Assembly: GCA_005879255.1 (NCBI GenBank) | Contig: VBKY01000017.1 | Location: 18,381-27,826 of the forward strand | Source of the DNA: Deltaproteobacteria bacterium | GTDB lineage: Bacteria; Desulfobacterota_B; Binatia; UBA9968 | Direction of reading: 5' to 3' | Length of the DNA: 9,446 bases | The notes under the pieces: generated by a model | Told to the model about the DNA's origin: nothing | Seen by the model: the letters and a program-made list of their open reading frames with translations, nothing else | The model's database searches: none | Made by a program: the position numbers and the translations under genes | Shown here: in pieces, positions 1 to 5,722 of the stretch | How positions within the stretch are numbered: position 1 is the first letter of the stretch | Layout of the letters: each line of letters begins with the position of its first letter

Positions 1-1017
1 GTCATGGACAACGCCGTGGGAATTGTCGGCGGACGCAACATCGCGGATATCTATTTCGGCGTGCGGGCGGACCATAACTATCGCGATCTCGATGTTATGA
101 CTGCCGGCCCTATCGTGGGCGAGTTATCGGCGAGCTTCGATCTGTTCTGGAACAGCGAGTGGGCAATCCCCGTCGCCGCGGTCGTGAAAGAGCGCGCGAC
201 CGAGCAGGATTTGCAGACCCTCAGGAAACGGCTAGAGGAAAAACTCGCTGCCACCGGCTATCCCTATCCCATCGATGAACGCTTCGTTGACCTACGCGCG
301 CGGCTGGTCGAGATTCGGGACAATTTCACCTGGGCGCCGGGAAGGGTTTTCGTGGAGCATCCCTCCAGGGTGACCACAGCCGCCGAAAGCGGGGTCATCG
401 CTGCGGCGCTGCGCCAACGGGCGAGTGAGGTGGAGCGCGAACTGTTGATCGAGTCGCCATATTTCGTGCTGGGCGACCCAACTATCGAGGGCGTTCGGCG
501 ACTCAAAGAGCGAGGTGTCAAGGTGCGCGTCCTAACGAATTCGGCGGCCTCCAATGACGTGATCGCAGCGCATGCGGGCTATGTTAATACGCGCAAGAAA
601 TTGCTCAATGCCGGCATCGAGCTGTACGAGCTGCGTCCGGATACCGATATGAAACGGATTTGGTCGGTGTTGGCGGGTAAATCGCGAGCTGCGTTGCATG
701 CCAAGTCCCTTGTGTTCGATCGCAAGTCGGTGTTCATCGGCAGTTTCAATCTCGACCCCCGATCGACGGCCCTCAACACCGAGATCGGTGTGATGATCGA
801 CAGTCCGGAAATTGCCGGCCAGGTGGGAGAGTTGATGGATGAAGGGGTCTCCCCCGGCAGCGCCTTTCACGTCACGCTCGACGAGAACGATGACCTGGCG
901 TGGACCGCCGACAATAACGAGGCAAAAGTGCAGTACGACACAGACCCGGAAACTAGCCTCTGGTATCGGTTTCTGGTCGGCGTCGTCGGCATGCTGCCGA
1001 TTGAGGACCAACTATAG
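1..1017 (+). CDS. Phospholipase D / cardiolipin synthase-like protein (ClsC type), 5' end outside window
   Basis: This is the C-terminal part of a phospholipase D superfamily enzyme. The reading frame is open from base 1, and the ATG at 4 is internal: the residues after it (MDNAVGIVGGRNI) are what normally follows the lysine of the first HxKxxxxD motif, whose D is residue 2 here. Counting from that Met, the second motif is complete: H232, K234 and D239 in LHAKSLVFD, followed by IGSFNLDPRS. The stretch WNSEWAIPV (~50-58) and the ESPYF block (150-154) resemble the ClsC/YmdC branch of cardiolipin synthases, which join phospholipids by transphosphatidylation at the inner membrane. A membrane or signal region would lie upstream of the window and cannot be judged. 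No terminator is obvious after the stop. The family call is firm; the exact substrate is inferred from the resemblance. Confidence 0.88.
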   Translation, partial: VMDNAVGIVGGRNIADIYFGVRADHNYRDLDVMTAGPIVGELSASFDLFWNSEWAIPVAAVVKERATEQDLQTLRKRLEEKLAATGYPYPIDERFVDLRARLVEIRDNFTWAPGRVFVEHPSRVTTAAESGVIAAALRQRASEVERELLIESPYFVLGDPTIEGVRRLKERGVKVRVLTNSAASNDVIAAHAGYVNTRKKLLNAGIELYELRPDTDMKRIWSVLAGKSRAALHAKSLVFDRKSVFIGSFNLDPRSTALNTEIGVMIDSPEIAGQVGELMDEGVSPGSAFHVTLDENDDLAWTADNNEAKVQYDTDPETSLWYRFLVGVVGMLPIEDQL

Positions 1018-1365
1018 AGTAGGCTGAAGGCAGATCGCCGCTATCTTTGCCGTCACCCGGATCAACGGAATCTGGCTCGCCAAGATTTCGCATCGAAGCG
1101 ATCGATCCGACTATCGTGAAGAATCATTAGCAGCGAGAAAATCCGATGCAGTTGCGCAAATCTCCGTCGGATCCGCGGCGCCGACTTGAGGATTTTGCTG
1201 GTAAATTCGCCGCGATTTAATTTTCCGTCCATTCCAAGCTGCCACGAATCAAGTGAACGCCGCATTGAGCTTCGGCGATACTCTTTTTTTGCTAGGGGAA
1301 CACGCACCCAAGAATCAGGGTATGCCGGATACCCTCTCCGGTGATTTTGAATTTTCATAGATTGC
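1018..1365. other. Gap without a supported gene
   Basis: These ~350 bases follow the phospholipase D-like gene. Minus-strand frames are open here, but their translations are rich in Arg and Ser and resemble no family I know. I see no RNA gene, no clear terminator hairpin and no convincing promoter. The stretch probably consists of decayed sequence continuous with the SulP-like remnant to its right. Confidence 0.5.
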
Positions 1366-1569
1366 GCGCCGCGCCGGGAAAGCCGCCGGGACCGCACCGA
1401 CCACGTTAACTCCCTGCCGATCCAGGCCCAGAGCATAGACCGCACCGATACCGAAGTTTGCTGCGACCAGTGGGGGGCTGGCACCTTTGGAGACACATGC
1501 TTTAGTACGCGCAACAGCAAGAACAGCGCCGCGTATTCCTTCGATCAACACGAGGGAGCTGTGGCCGAT
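1366..1569 (-). pseudogene. Decayed fragment resembling a SulP-family sulfate permease
   Basis: Read on the minus strand, this stretch gives ASPPLVAANFGIGAVYALG followed by LDRQGVNVVGAVPAAFPAR. SulP anion transporters carry a comparable block in the membrane domain, where a helix of the type 'P-A-P-L-V-A-V-V-x-G' is followed by 'L-D-x-x-G-V-x-V-V-G-x-V-P-A-G-L-P'. Only about 70 residues of that pattern are visible. Both sides run into unrelated sequence: a REP-like repeat lies at the 5' side and unrecognisable codons at the 3' side. The transporter core and the STAS domain are missing, so it cannot be functional. The match is from memory of the family pattern; a chance resemblance is possible but unlikely given the length. 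Confidence 0.5.
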
Positions 1570-1602
1570 TGTCTTCAGCGCCTGCGGCATAGTTCTCGTG
1601 AG

Positions 1603-1628
1603 CTCCCGCTTACGCGGCAATGACGAAA
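1603..1628. repeat. REP-like dispersed repeat copy (degenerate)
   Basis: The sequence CTCCCGCTTACGCGGCAATG followed by ACGAAA resembles the widespread intergenic repeat with a core like 'cccgcttacgcgggaatgacg'. CCGC and GCGG pair around a TTAC loop. The copy is degenerate, with GGC where GGGA is usual. It sits at the 5' edge of the SulP-like remnant, as expected if repeats collect in decaying sequence. No second copy is seen in the window. Confidence 0.35.
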
Positions 1629-1674
1629 ACGAGCAACGACTCTGCCAATCAATTTCTGGGACCGCCTACTAGGC

Positions 1675-1690
1675 TAGCTCGAACGAGCTA
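1675..1690. repeat. 16-bp palindrome (7+2+7)
   Basis: TAGCTCG-AA-CGAGCTA is a perfect inverted repeat with a two-base centre. The centre is too short for a good RNA hairpin, so the shape fits a dimeric protein-binding site better than a terminator. No promoter or intact gene lies next to it, so its role is unknown and it may be chance. Confidence 0.3.
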
Positions 1691-1792
1691 AGGTGTAATG
1701 CCACTTGCGCGGCTTTCCCTGCCGATTACGTCCGTCTCTTTCTAAGGTAATTCGCCAGTAGAAATCGGGCAAAGCCTGATAGTTACCTGTTC

Positions 1793-1825
1793 GTCTGTCA
1801 ATTAGGCTGAGCCCAATCTACAGAC
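1793..1825. repeat. Imperfect hairpin in a gene-poor stretch
   Basis: GTCTGT (1793-1798) pairs with ACAGAC (1820-1825), ATT (1801-1803) with AAT (1815-1817) and GGC (1805-1807) with GCC (1811-1813), around a TGA loop. That makes 12 pairs with symmetric internal mismatches. There is no T-run after it, so it does not look like an intrinsic terminator. It could be a structured leader, a remnant of a mobile element end, or chance. The rest of 1691-1985 shows nothing I can name; the short plus-strand frame starting near 1829 has no recognisable similarity. Confidence 0.3.
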
Positions 1826-1985
1826 AAGTTGTGCCGACGATGCGAAACGATGGGTATCAATTTTCGCAGCCTTGTATCAGCGCCGATCGTCGAAGGTGTT
1901 ACGGATTCGATTATCGCTGTGGAGGCCCGAGATAACGCAGGACTGTGGGATCGACCCGCTGTCTTTCCAGGGCAGCCGATACTAA

Positions 1986-2279
1986 GCGCACCGCAAGATG
2001 GATCAGATAACGTCCCACCACCCAGATAACAATCGCGCGCCGGATGTAGAGATCTTGGAGTTCAACCTCGCCGGGCCCGTGCTGGCAGTGCGTCCCCATT
2101 GCCACACCGATCATTACTGGCAGGTTTACTTCGATACTAACCGAGCCATTCGCGAATCGTTTGGCACGGCGGGTTTTCCGGTTCCCGAGCAACACGTGGT
2201 GCTGCGCAACGGTGCTTCGCTGGGTTTGGCCCCGCATGAAGAGACGATCGTTCATGCCGTCGCTCAACAGGCGCGGTGA
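1986..2279 (+). pseudogene. C-terminal fragment of a small MscS-type mechanosensitive channel
   Basis: From the ATG at 1998 the frame encodes 93 residues including APDVEILEFNLAGPVLAVRP and CHTDHYWQVYFDTNRAIRE, then FPVPEQHVVLR. This is the beta/alpha cytoplasmic C-terminal domain of a compact MscS channel. The three transmembrane helices and the pore helix that should precede it are absent, because an in-frame stop lies at 1983-1985. About 25 bases before the ATG, another frame reads AADTKRTA, which could be the preceding part of the same domain after a frameshift (weak inference). Such a soluble fragment cannot form a channel, so I call it a remnant. It ends in a GTGA overlap with the frame of the META-domain gene. 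An intact but different MscS homologue lies 514 bases downstream. Confidence 0.7.
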
Positions 2280-2320
2280 TCGCGGCAAAACAAGTGAATC
2301 CGCTTGCCGACATCAAACCG

Positions 2321-2791
2321 ATGATCAGCCGCATGGAAGTTGTGGCCATATTCCTAGTCATCATCTCAGCATCGTGCCACCCGGTCGTTGTAAACAACCG
2401 AACTCATCCCGCACCCAATGTTGAGAATATCGACTGGAAAGTCATTTGGCTTGGAAACCTGGCGATGCAAAAAACCCTTGAACGCCATGAGATGTATTTC
2501 CGACTTAGATCCGACGGCCGCAGAATGAGAGCCTTTGATGGCTGCAACGGGATTTGGGGCAACTATAGAATCCGCGATGAGCAACTCCAATTCATCAAGG
2601 TCGGTAGAACCGACTGGACATGTAGTCAGCCGCGAGAGCAACGGGATGCGTTGATGAAACTCCTCGCTGTCTCCTCGCGGTGGAGCGTCTTTGGCCAGCA
2701 ACTCGATCTATACAACACACGAGGTCAGCTGCTGATACGCTTTGAAAGCATGGGTGAAGCAAACGTAAGAAACACGAACGGGCGTAACTGA
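2321..2791 (+). CDS. META-domain (HslJ-like) probable lipoprotein
   Basis: This gene probably encodes a 156-residue envelope protein with one META domain, the fold of the E. coli heat-shock/novobiocin-resistance lipoprotein HslJ. Residues 40-142 contain the family marks: an early Trp (WKVIWLGNL), DGCNGIWGNY with C75, TDWTC with C101, a helix SQPREQRDALMKLL, and a final strand pair WSVFGQQLDLY / RGQLLIRF. C75 and C101 are the paired cysteines usual in this domain. I prefer the ATG at 2321 over the GTG at 2276 because it gives a short positively charged N-terminus (MISR), a hydrophobic stretch VVAIFLVII and then SASC with C19. The lipobox is imperfect (Ser at -3), so lipidation is likely but not certain. 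ATG 2333 is an alternative. No start has a good ribosome-binding site. It ends one base before the MscS-family channel gene, so the two are probably co-translated. Confidence 0.78.
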   Translation: MISRMEVVAIFLVIISASCHPVVVNNRTHPAPNVENIDWKVIWLGNLAMQKTLERHEMYFRLRSDGRRMRAFDGCNGIWGNYRIRDEQLQFIKVGRTDWTCSQPREQRDALMKLLAVSSRWSVFGQQLDLYNTRGQLLIRFESMGEANVRNTNGRN

Positions 2792-2792
2792 A

Positions 2793-4049
2793 ATGATCGG
2801 CCGCGACTACCCGCTTATCGACGTGCTCATTGCGACCTTTCTGTTGGTCGTTTCAATATGGCTCGTGCGCGTGGCGCGCGTTTGGATCCTTAAAAGGTTG
2901 GAGCGCGTCTCATCTTTTCCCGAACGATTCTCGCCCGGTGTCGAAAGCGACCTGAAGTCATACATCTTTCACGCAGTGCAGACTCTAACGCGGCTAGCCG
3001 CGGGGGCTGCGATCATTTTGCTCGCATACCTTTGGCTCGTGTACTTGCTGAGCCTGCTCCCTTTTACTGCCGCGTGGGGTGAGCAACTGGGTGAATTTCT
3101 GGTTGACCTCTTTTGGACCTTTGGCAGCCGCGCGATCGGCGCTCTCCCGGGGTTATTTACCGTTGTGATGATTATCCTGATCGCGCGCTGGTGTGTACGC
3201 GTGGTCAACGTCATTTTCAAGGAAATGGATCGTGGGAAACTATCGCTTCCCGGGCTCGAACGGGAAACGGCGCGGACCACCCAGACTTTGCTCATCTTTG
3301 CTGTATGGCTGTTCGCTCTGGTGGTAGCTTACCCGTTCATCCCAGGTTCCGATACGGAAGCGTTCAAAGGTTTAAGCGTTCTCGTCGGATTGATGATCAC
3401 TCTTGGCTCGACCGGGCTGATTAATCAGGTCATCAGCGGTTTATTCGTCATCTACTCCAGGAGTCTTCGACCCGGCGACTACGTGCGCGTCGGCGACATC
3501 GAGGGCCAAGTCATGAACGTCGGATTTCTCGCGACTAAGTTAAAAACTCCCCGCCAAGAAGAAATCACCTTGCCGCACTCGGTCCTCGTTGGAGCCGCAA
3601 CAACGAACTACAGTCGGCTAGCAGGAGATGATGGGATGGTCATCACCGCGTCGGTAACGATCGGCTACGACGTGCCGTGGCGCCAGGTCCATGCTCTACT
3701 GCTCTTGGGCGCCTCCCGAACCCAGGGTATTCGCAGCGAGCCGGCGCCGAGAGTTCTGCAGCGCGAGCTGTCGGACTTCTACGTCCAGTATCATCTTCTG
3801 GCCCATCTCAAAGAGGGGAGCAATCGCGCCGAAGTGATCTCGGATCTGCATGCGCAGATTCAGGATGCCTTCAACGAATTCGGCGCTCAGATCATGTCCC
3901 CGCACTATGAGTCGCAACCGGAAAAGAAAGTTTTCGTGCCCAAACCGGAATGGCACGCCGCGCCGGCTTCGCCGCCGCTTGCTTCCGAGCGAGGGAACAG
4001 CTCGCCGCCAAGCGAGCCCAAATCACCGCTATCCAAATCACCGCTATGA
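2793..4049 (+). CDS. MscS-family mechanosensitive ion channel
   Basis: This 418-residue inner-membrane protein is a small-conductance mechanosensitive channel, which releases solutes when membrane tension rises. Hydrophobic helices lie at about 8-32, 65-91, 113-140 and 165-183. The pore-lining helix is at 192-225 (LSVLVGLMITLGSTGLINQV), followed by the classic SLRPGDYVRVGDIEGQVMNVGF at 224-245 and the beta domain (ITLPHSVLVGAATTNYS). The C-terminal alpha/beta domain ends with FGAQIMSPHYESQP (363-376). A Pro/Ser-rich tail of ~40 residues follows, ending in two copies of KSPL. Extra N-terminal helices compared with E. coli MscS are common in longer family members. It starts one base after the META-domain gene and ends 13 bases before the TAXI binding-protein gene, which indicates one transcription unit. 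Confidence 0.92.
   Translation: MIGRDYPLIDVLIATFLLVVSIWLVRVARVWILKRLERVSSFPERFSPGVESDLKSYIFHAVQTLTRLAAGAAIILLAYLWLVYLLSLLPFTAAWGEQLGEFLVDLFWTFGSRAIGALPGLFTVVMIILIARWCVRVVNVIFKEMDRGKLSLPGLERETARTTQTLLIFAVWLFALVVAYPFIPGSDTEAFKGLSVLVGLMITLGSTGLINQVISGLFVIYSRSLRPGDYVRVGDIEGQVMNVGFLATKLKTPRQEEITLPHSVLVGAATTNYSRLAGDDGMVITASVTIGYDVPWRQVHALLLLGASRTQGIRSEPAPRVLQRELSDFYVQYHLLAHLKEGSNRAEVISDLHAQIQDAFNEFGAQIMSPHYESQPEKKVFVPKPEWHAAPASPPLASERGNSSPPSEPKSPLSKSPL
4018..4047 (+). repeat. 15-bp perfect tandem duplication at the end of the MscS gene
   Basis: CCAAATCACCGCTAT occurs twice in direct succession (4018-4032 and 4033-4047). The unit is five codons long, so the frame is kept and the tail ends SPLSKSPL. 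The second copy runs directly into the TGA stop. It looks like a slippage duplication. Confidence 0.9.
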
Positions 4050-4055
4050 GGAGGA
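4049..4055 (+). promoter_or_regulatory. Strong Shine-Dalgarno overlapping the MscS stop codon
   Basis: AGGAGGA overlaps the last base of the TGA stop and sits 7 bases before the ATG at 4063. It fixes that ATG as the start of the TAXI protein, although the frame is open further upstream to 3850, and it suggests translational coupling to the MscS gene. Confidence 0.85.
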
Positions 4056-4062
4056 CGAGTCC

Positions 4063-4986
4063 ATGAAAAAAATATTGCTAGCGGCAATCCTAAGTTTGTT
4101 CGCACAGGCCGCATTCGCGTTCACGATCGCAACCGGTCCCAACGACGGCAGCTATTTTCAGATCGCGCAGGATATCAAGAACCTGGTCGCCAAGGACGGC
4201 GTCGAGCTTCAAGTAACAGCGACCAAAGGTTCCCTGGAAAATATCGAGCTCTTGGGCAATGGCAAAACGGACCTGGCGATTGTTCAGTTGGATGCGCTGC
4301 GATTCGTTTCCGACGTCCTCAAGCAGTACAAAGGATTGGACCTGTTCGACAAAATCAAAATTGTGCTCAATCTTTACCCCGAAGAAATTCACGTTCTCAG
4401 CAACAAAAACGATATTCAAAGCTTCTATCATTTGGAGGGAAAACGCGTGTCGGTAGGAACACAGGGAGGCGGCTCGGCTGTTTCGGCGGGGTTGCTATTT
4501 TCGGTCTACGACATCAATGCAAACATTTCTTTCGATACTTTCGAAGACGCCGTCAAGAAAATGGATCAAGGTGCTCTCGATGCGGTGATTTTTGTCGGCG
4601 GCGCGCCGGTTCCGTTCATCGGAAAACTTGGCGGGAAATTGCACCTCGTCCGGCTTCCCGCCAGTCCGGTGCTCGAACAGATTTATTTTCGCACGCGCTT
4701 GGGCAAGGCCCAGTACAACTGGGCTCAAGCGGACACTGAAACCTACGCTGTGCCGTCGTCGATTATGGGAGTAGACCAGCGGGATGAGAAATATGCGGCG
4801 CAAATGCAGCAACTGGTTCTCTCCGTTCTGAACAACCGCGAGTATTTGGAAAAAAACGGACATGCCAAATGGAAGAGCTCCATCCTGCGCACGTACTTTC
4901 CCGCTCGAGGCTATGAACCGACCAATCAGGTCATTCAACTTTTCAATATTCTGGACAGGCACGGTTATAGGCTCGTGAAAAAATAG
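4063..4986 (+). CDS. TAXI-family TRAP transporter solute-binding protein
   Basis: This 307-residue periplasmic protein belongs to the TAXI family (TRAP-associated extracytoplasmic immunogenic). Residues 1-19 (MKKILLAAILSLFAQAAFA) form a Sec signal peptide with an AFA cleavage site. The mature part shows the family's order of motifs: IATGPNDGSYFQIAQDI (22-38), TKGSLENIELLGNGKTDLAI (54-73), YPEEIHVLS (105-113), LEGKRVSVGTQGGGSAVSA (124-142) and LDAVIFVGGAPVPFI (172-186), then RTYFPARGYEP near the end. Known TAXI proteins deliver carboxylic or amino acids such as glutamate to a fused DctQM membrane subunit. No TRAP permease gene follows here: the next 700 bases hold only remnants. Its coupling to an MscS-family channel gene is therefore notable. 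The ligand cannot be read from the sequence. Confidence 0.9.
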   Translation: MKKILLAAILSLFAQAAFAFTIATGPNDGSYFQIAQDIKNLVAKDGVELQVTATKGSLENIELLGNGKTDLAIVQLDALRFVSDVLKQYKGLDLFDKIKIVLNLYPEEIHVLSNKNDIQSFYHLEGKRVSVGTQGGGSAVSAGLLFSVYDINANISFDTFEDAVKKMDQGALDAVIFVGGAPVPFIGKLGGKLHLVRLPASPVLEQIYFRTRLGKAQYNWAQADTETYAVPSSIMGVDQRDEKYAAQMQQLVLSVLNNREYLEKNGHAKWKSSILRTYFPARGYEPTNQVIQLFNILDRHGYRLVKK

Positions 4987-5059
4987 AAACCAGGAGAAAA
5001 TTTACCCGGTTGCTGGCCGCCAGGCCGGCGCCGCAAGTCCACTGGCTGGACGGAAAGAC

Positions 5060-5161
5060 AGGAGGAGAGCGATGCAACTAGCTTTTGAGGATATGAGCAA
5101 GGTGGTCGCGGCCAAAATCGGAGAATTGGTGAGAGATCCGGGGTTTGATGTAACGGAGTGA
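5060..5161 (+). CDS. 29-residue ORF with a very strong ribosome-binding site
   Basis: AGGAGGAG (5060-5067) stands 4 bases before an ATG at 5072 that opens a short frame ending with TGA at 5159-5161. It encodes MQLAFEDMSKVVAAKIGELV followed by RDPGFDVTE. The peptide is charged, without a membrane segment or signal, and could form an amphipathic helix. I do not recognise it. It could be a genuine small protein, or the surviving N-terminus of a longer gene whose rest was lost when the recombinase-bearing sequence to its right arrived. The feature includes the ribosome-binding site; the coding part is 5072-5161. The 73 bases before it hold nothing clear. Confidence 0.35.
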   Translation, partial: RRRAMQLAFEDMSKVVAAKIGELVRDPGFDVTE

Positions 5162-5210
5162 GACGCACGTGCACCACATCAGCTCAACCTGAAAGAAACC
5201 TGTAAGAGCG

Positions 5211-5260
5211 GTTCTTTACACTGTCCCCCTGCCTCCACCAAATTGCACAGTGTCAAGAAC
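5211..5260. repeat. 14-bp inverted repeat (13/14) at the 3' end of the recombinase remnant
   Basis: GTTCTTTACACTGT (5211-5224) is the reverse complement of ACAGTGTCAAGAAC (5247-5260) except for one base, with 22 bases between. On the minus strand it covers exactly the last codons and the stop of the recombinase remnant. It could fold as a hairpin at the end of that mRNA or be a recombination/binding site. No T-run is present on either strand. Confidence 0.75.
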
Positions 5261-5640
5261 TCTCCTTTCCGATGGGATTTAGCCTCGGAGGGAGATGTTC
5301 TTGACGCCAGTGGGAGTTTGTAAGTCAGTTGAATTGTCTTACCGTGGACTTCTTTCACGATCTCCCTCAGAAATCCCTTCGATTTTTCGTTCTCGCAATC
5401 GCTCCTGCATATTGCGGATATAGCCCTTCATCACTGGTGTCGGGATCGATACCAGTCAGATCGGGACTTGTTTTCCGAAGCTATTTTCTTTTTTAGCAGC
5501 GCTCCTCTCTCCGCGCGAAGCTCCTTGATGCGGTGAGCCGCATCCTGAAGCGGCAAAAGGCCGCGCTCAAGAGTTTCTTCCCAGCGGCGAATTTTTGTAT
5601 TGTTGCGCTGTTCGATTTTATTTTCCAGAAGTGCTCGACA
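5216..5640 (-). pseudogene. Frameshifted 3' end of a large serine recombinase
   Basis: Read on the minus strand, this stretch gives the C-terminal end of a large serine (resolvase/invertase-type) recombinase in pieces of different frame. From 5640 to 5456 comes the coiled-coil region (LLENKIEQRN, ETLERGLLPLQDAAHRIKEL, RAERSAA), closed by a stop at 5456-5458. About 5447-5370 gives YIRNMQERLRE. From 5388 to about 5300 comes KGFLREIVKEVHGKTIQLTY then KLPL. From 5260 to the TAA at 5216-5218 comes VLDTVQFGGGRGTV, a tail typical of these enzymes. At least two or three frame changes separate the pieces, and the catalytic resolvase domain with its serine is missing. It is a dead remnant of a mobile or phage-like element. 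The identity is based on remembered family patterns, but four pieces agree in the right order. Confidence 0.72.
5252..5305. repeat. Second hairpin sharing an arm with the 5211-5260 repeat
   Basis: GTCAAGAAC (5252-5260) pairs with GTTCTTGAC (5297-5305), continued by TCTCC (5261-5265) with GGAGA (5291-5295) after one bulged base, and by TCCGA (5268-5272) with TCGGA (5285-5289). That gives 19 pairs. The first arm is also the right arm of the 5211-5260 repeat, so the two folds exclude each other. Confidence 0.65.
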
Positions 5641-5646
5641 CCATTA

Positions 5647-5676
5647 TTGGTAAATGGCGGGACAGTATCCTATACC
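5647..5676 (+). promoter_or_regulatory. Possible promoter for the binding-protein/decarboxylase operon
   Basis: TTGGTA (5647-5652) and TATACC (5671-5676) stand 18 bases apart, and each matches a sigma-70 box at four of six positions. TATACC is repeated directly at 5677-5682. The ATG at 5723 lies ~46 bases downstream without a clear Shine-Dalgarno sequence. The placement before the first gene of a long plus-strand run supports it; the box quality is poor. Confidence 0.25.
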
Positions 5677-5722
5677 TATACCGGTGGAAGAGTTTCTTAA
5701 ACATAGATAGAACATTACAAAA

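Noticed and set aside
532..1011. 159-codon minus-strand frame opposite the phospholipase D-like gene
   Set aside because: It lies wholly antisense to a gene with clear motifs, and its translation resembles no family.
1062..1520. 152-codon minus-strand frame, including an EF-hand-like DGKLNRGEF
   Set aside because: The frame overlaps the SulP-like remnant in another frame, is rich in Arg and Ser, and has no full EF-hand loop spacing; chance is more likely.
1829..2029. 66-codon plus-strand frame
   Set aside because: No recognisable similarity and no ribosome-binding site, and it overlaps the start of the MscS fragment in another frame.
3850..4062. Upstream extension of the TAXI frame inside the MscS gene
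   Set aside because: The strong ribosome-binding site and signal peptide fix the start at 4063, and the extension overlaps conserved MscS coding sequence.
5225..5241. CCTCCACCA resembling the 3' end of a tmRNA or tRNA
   Set aside because: No T-arm (GGTTCRA) or acceptor partner is present, and the bases are explained as codons of the serine recombinase tail on the minus strand.
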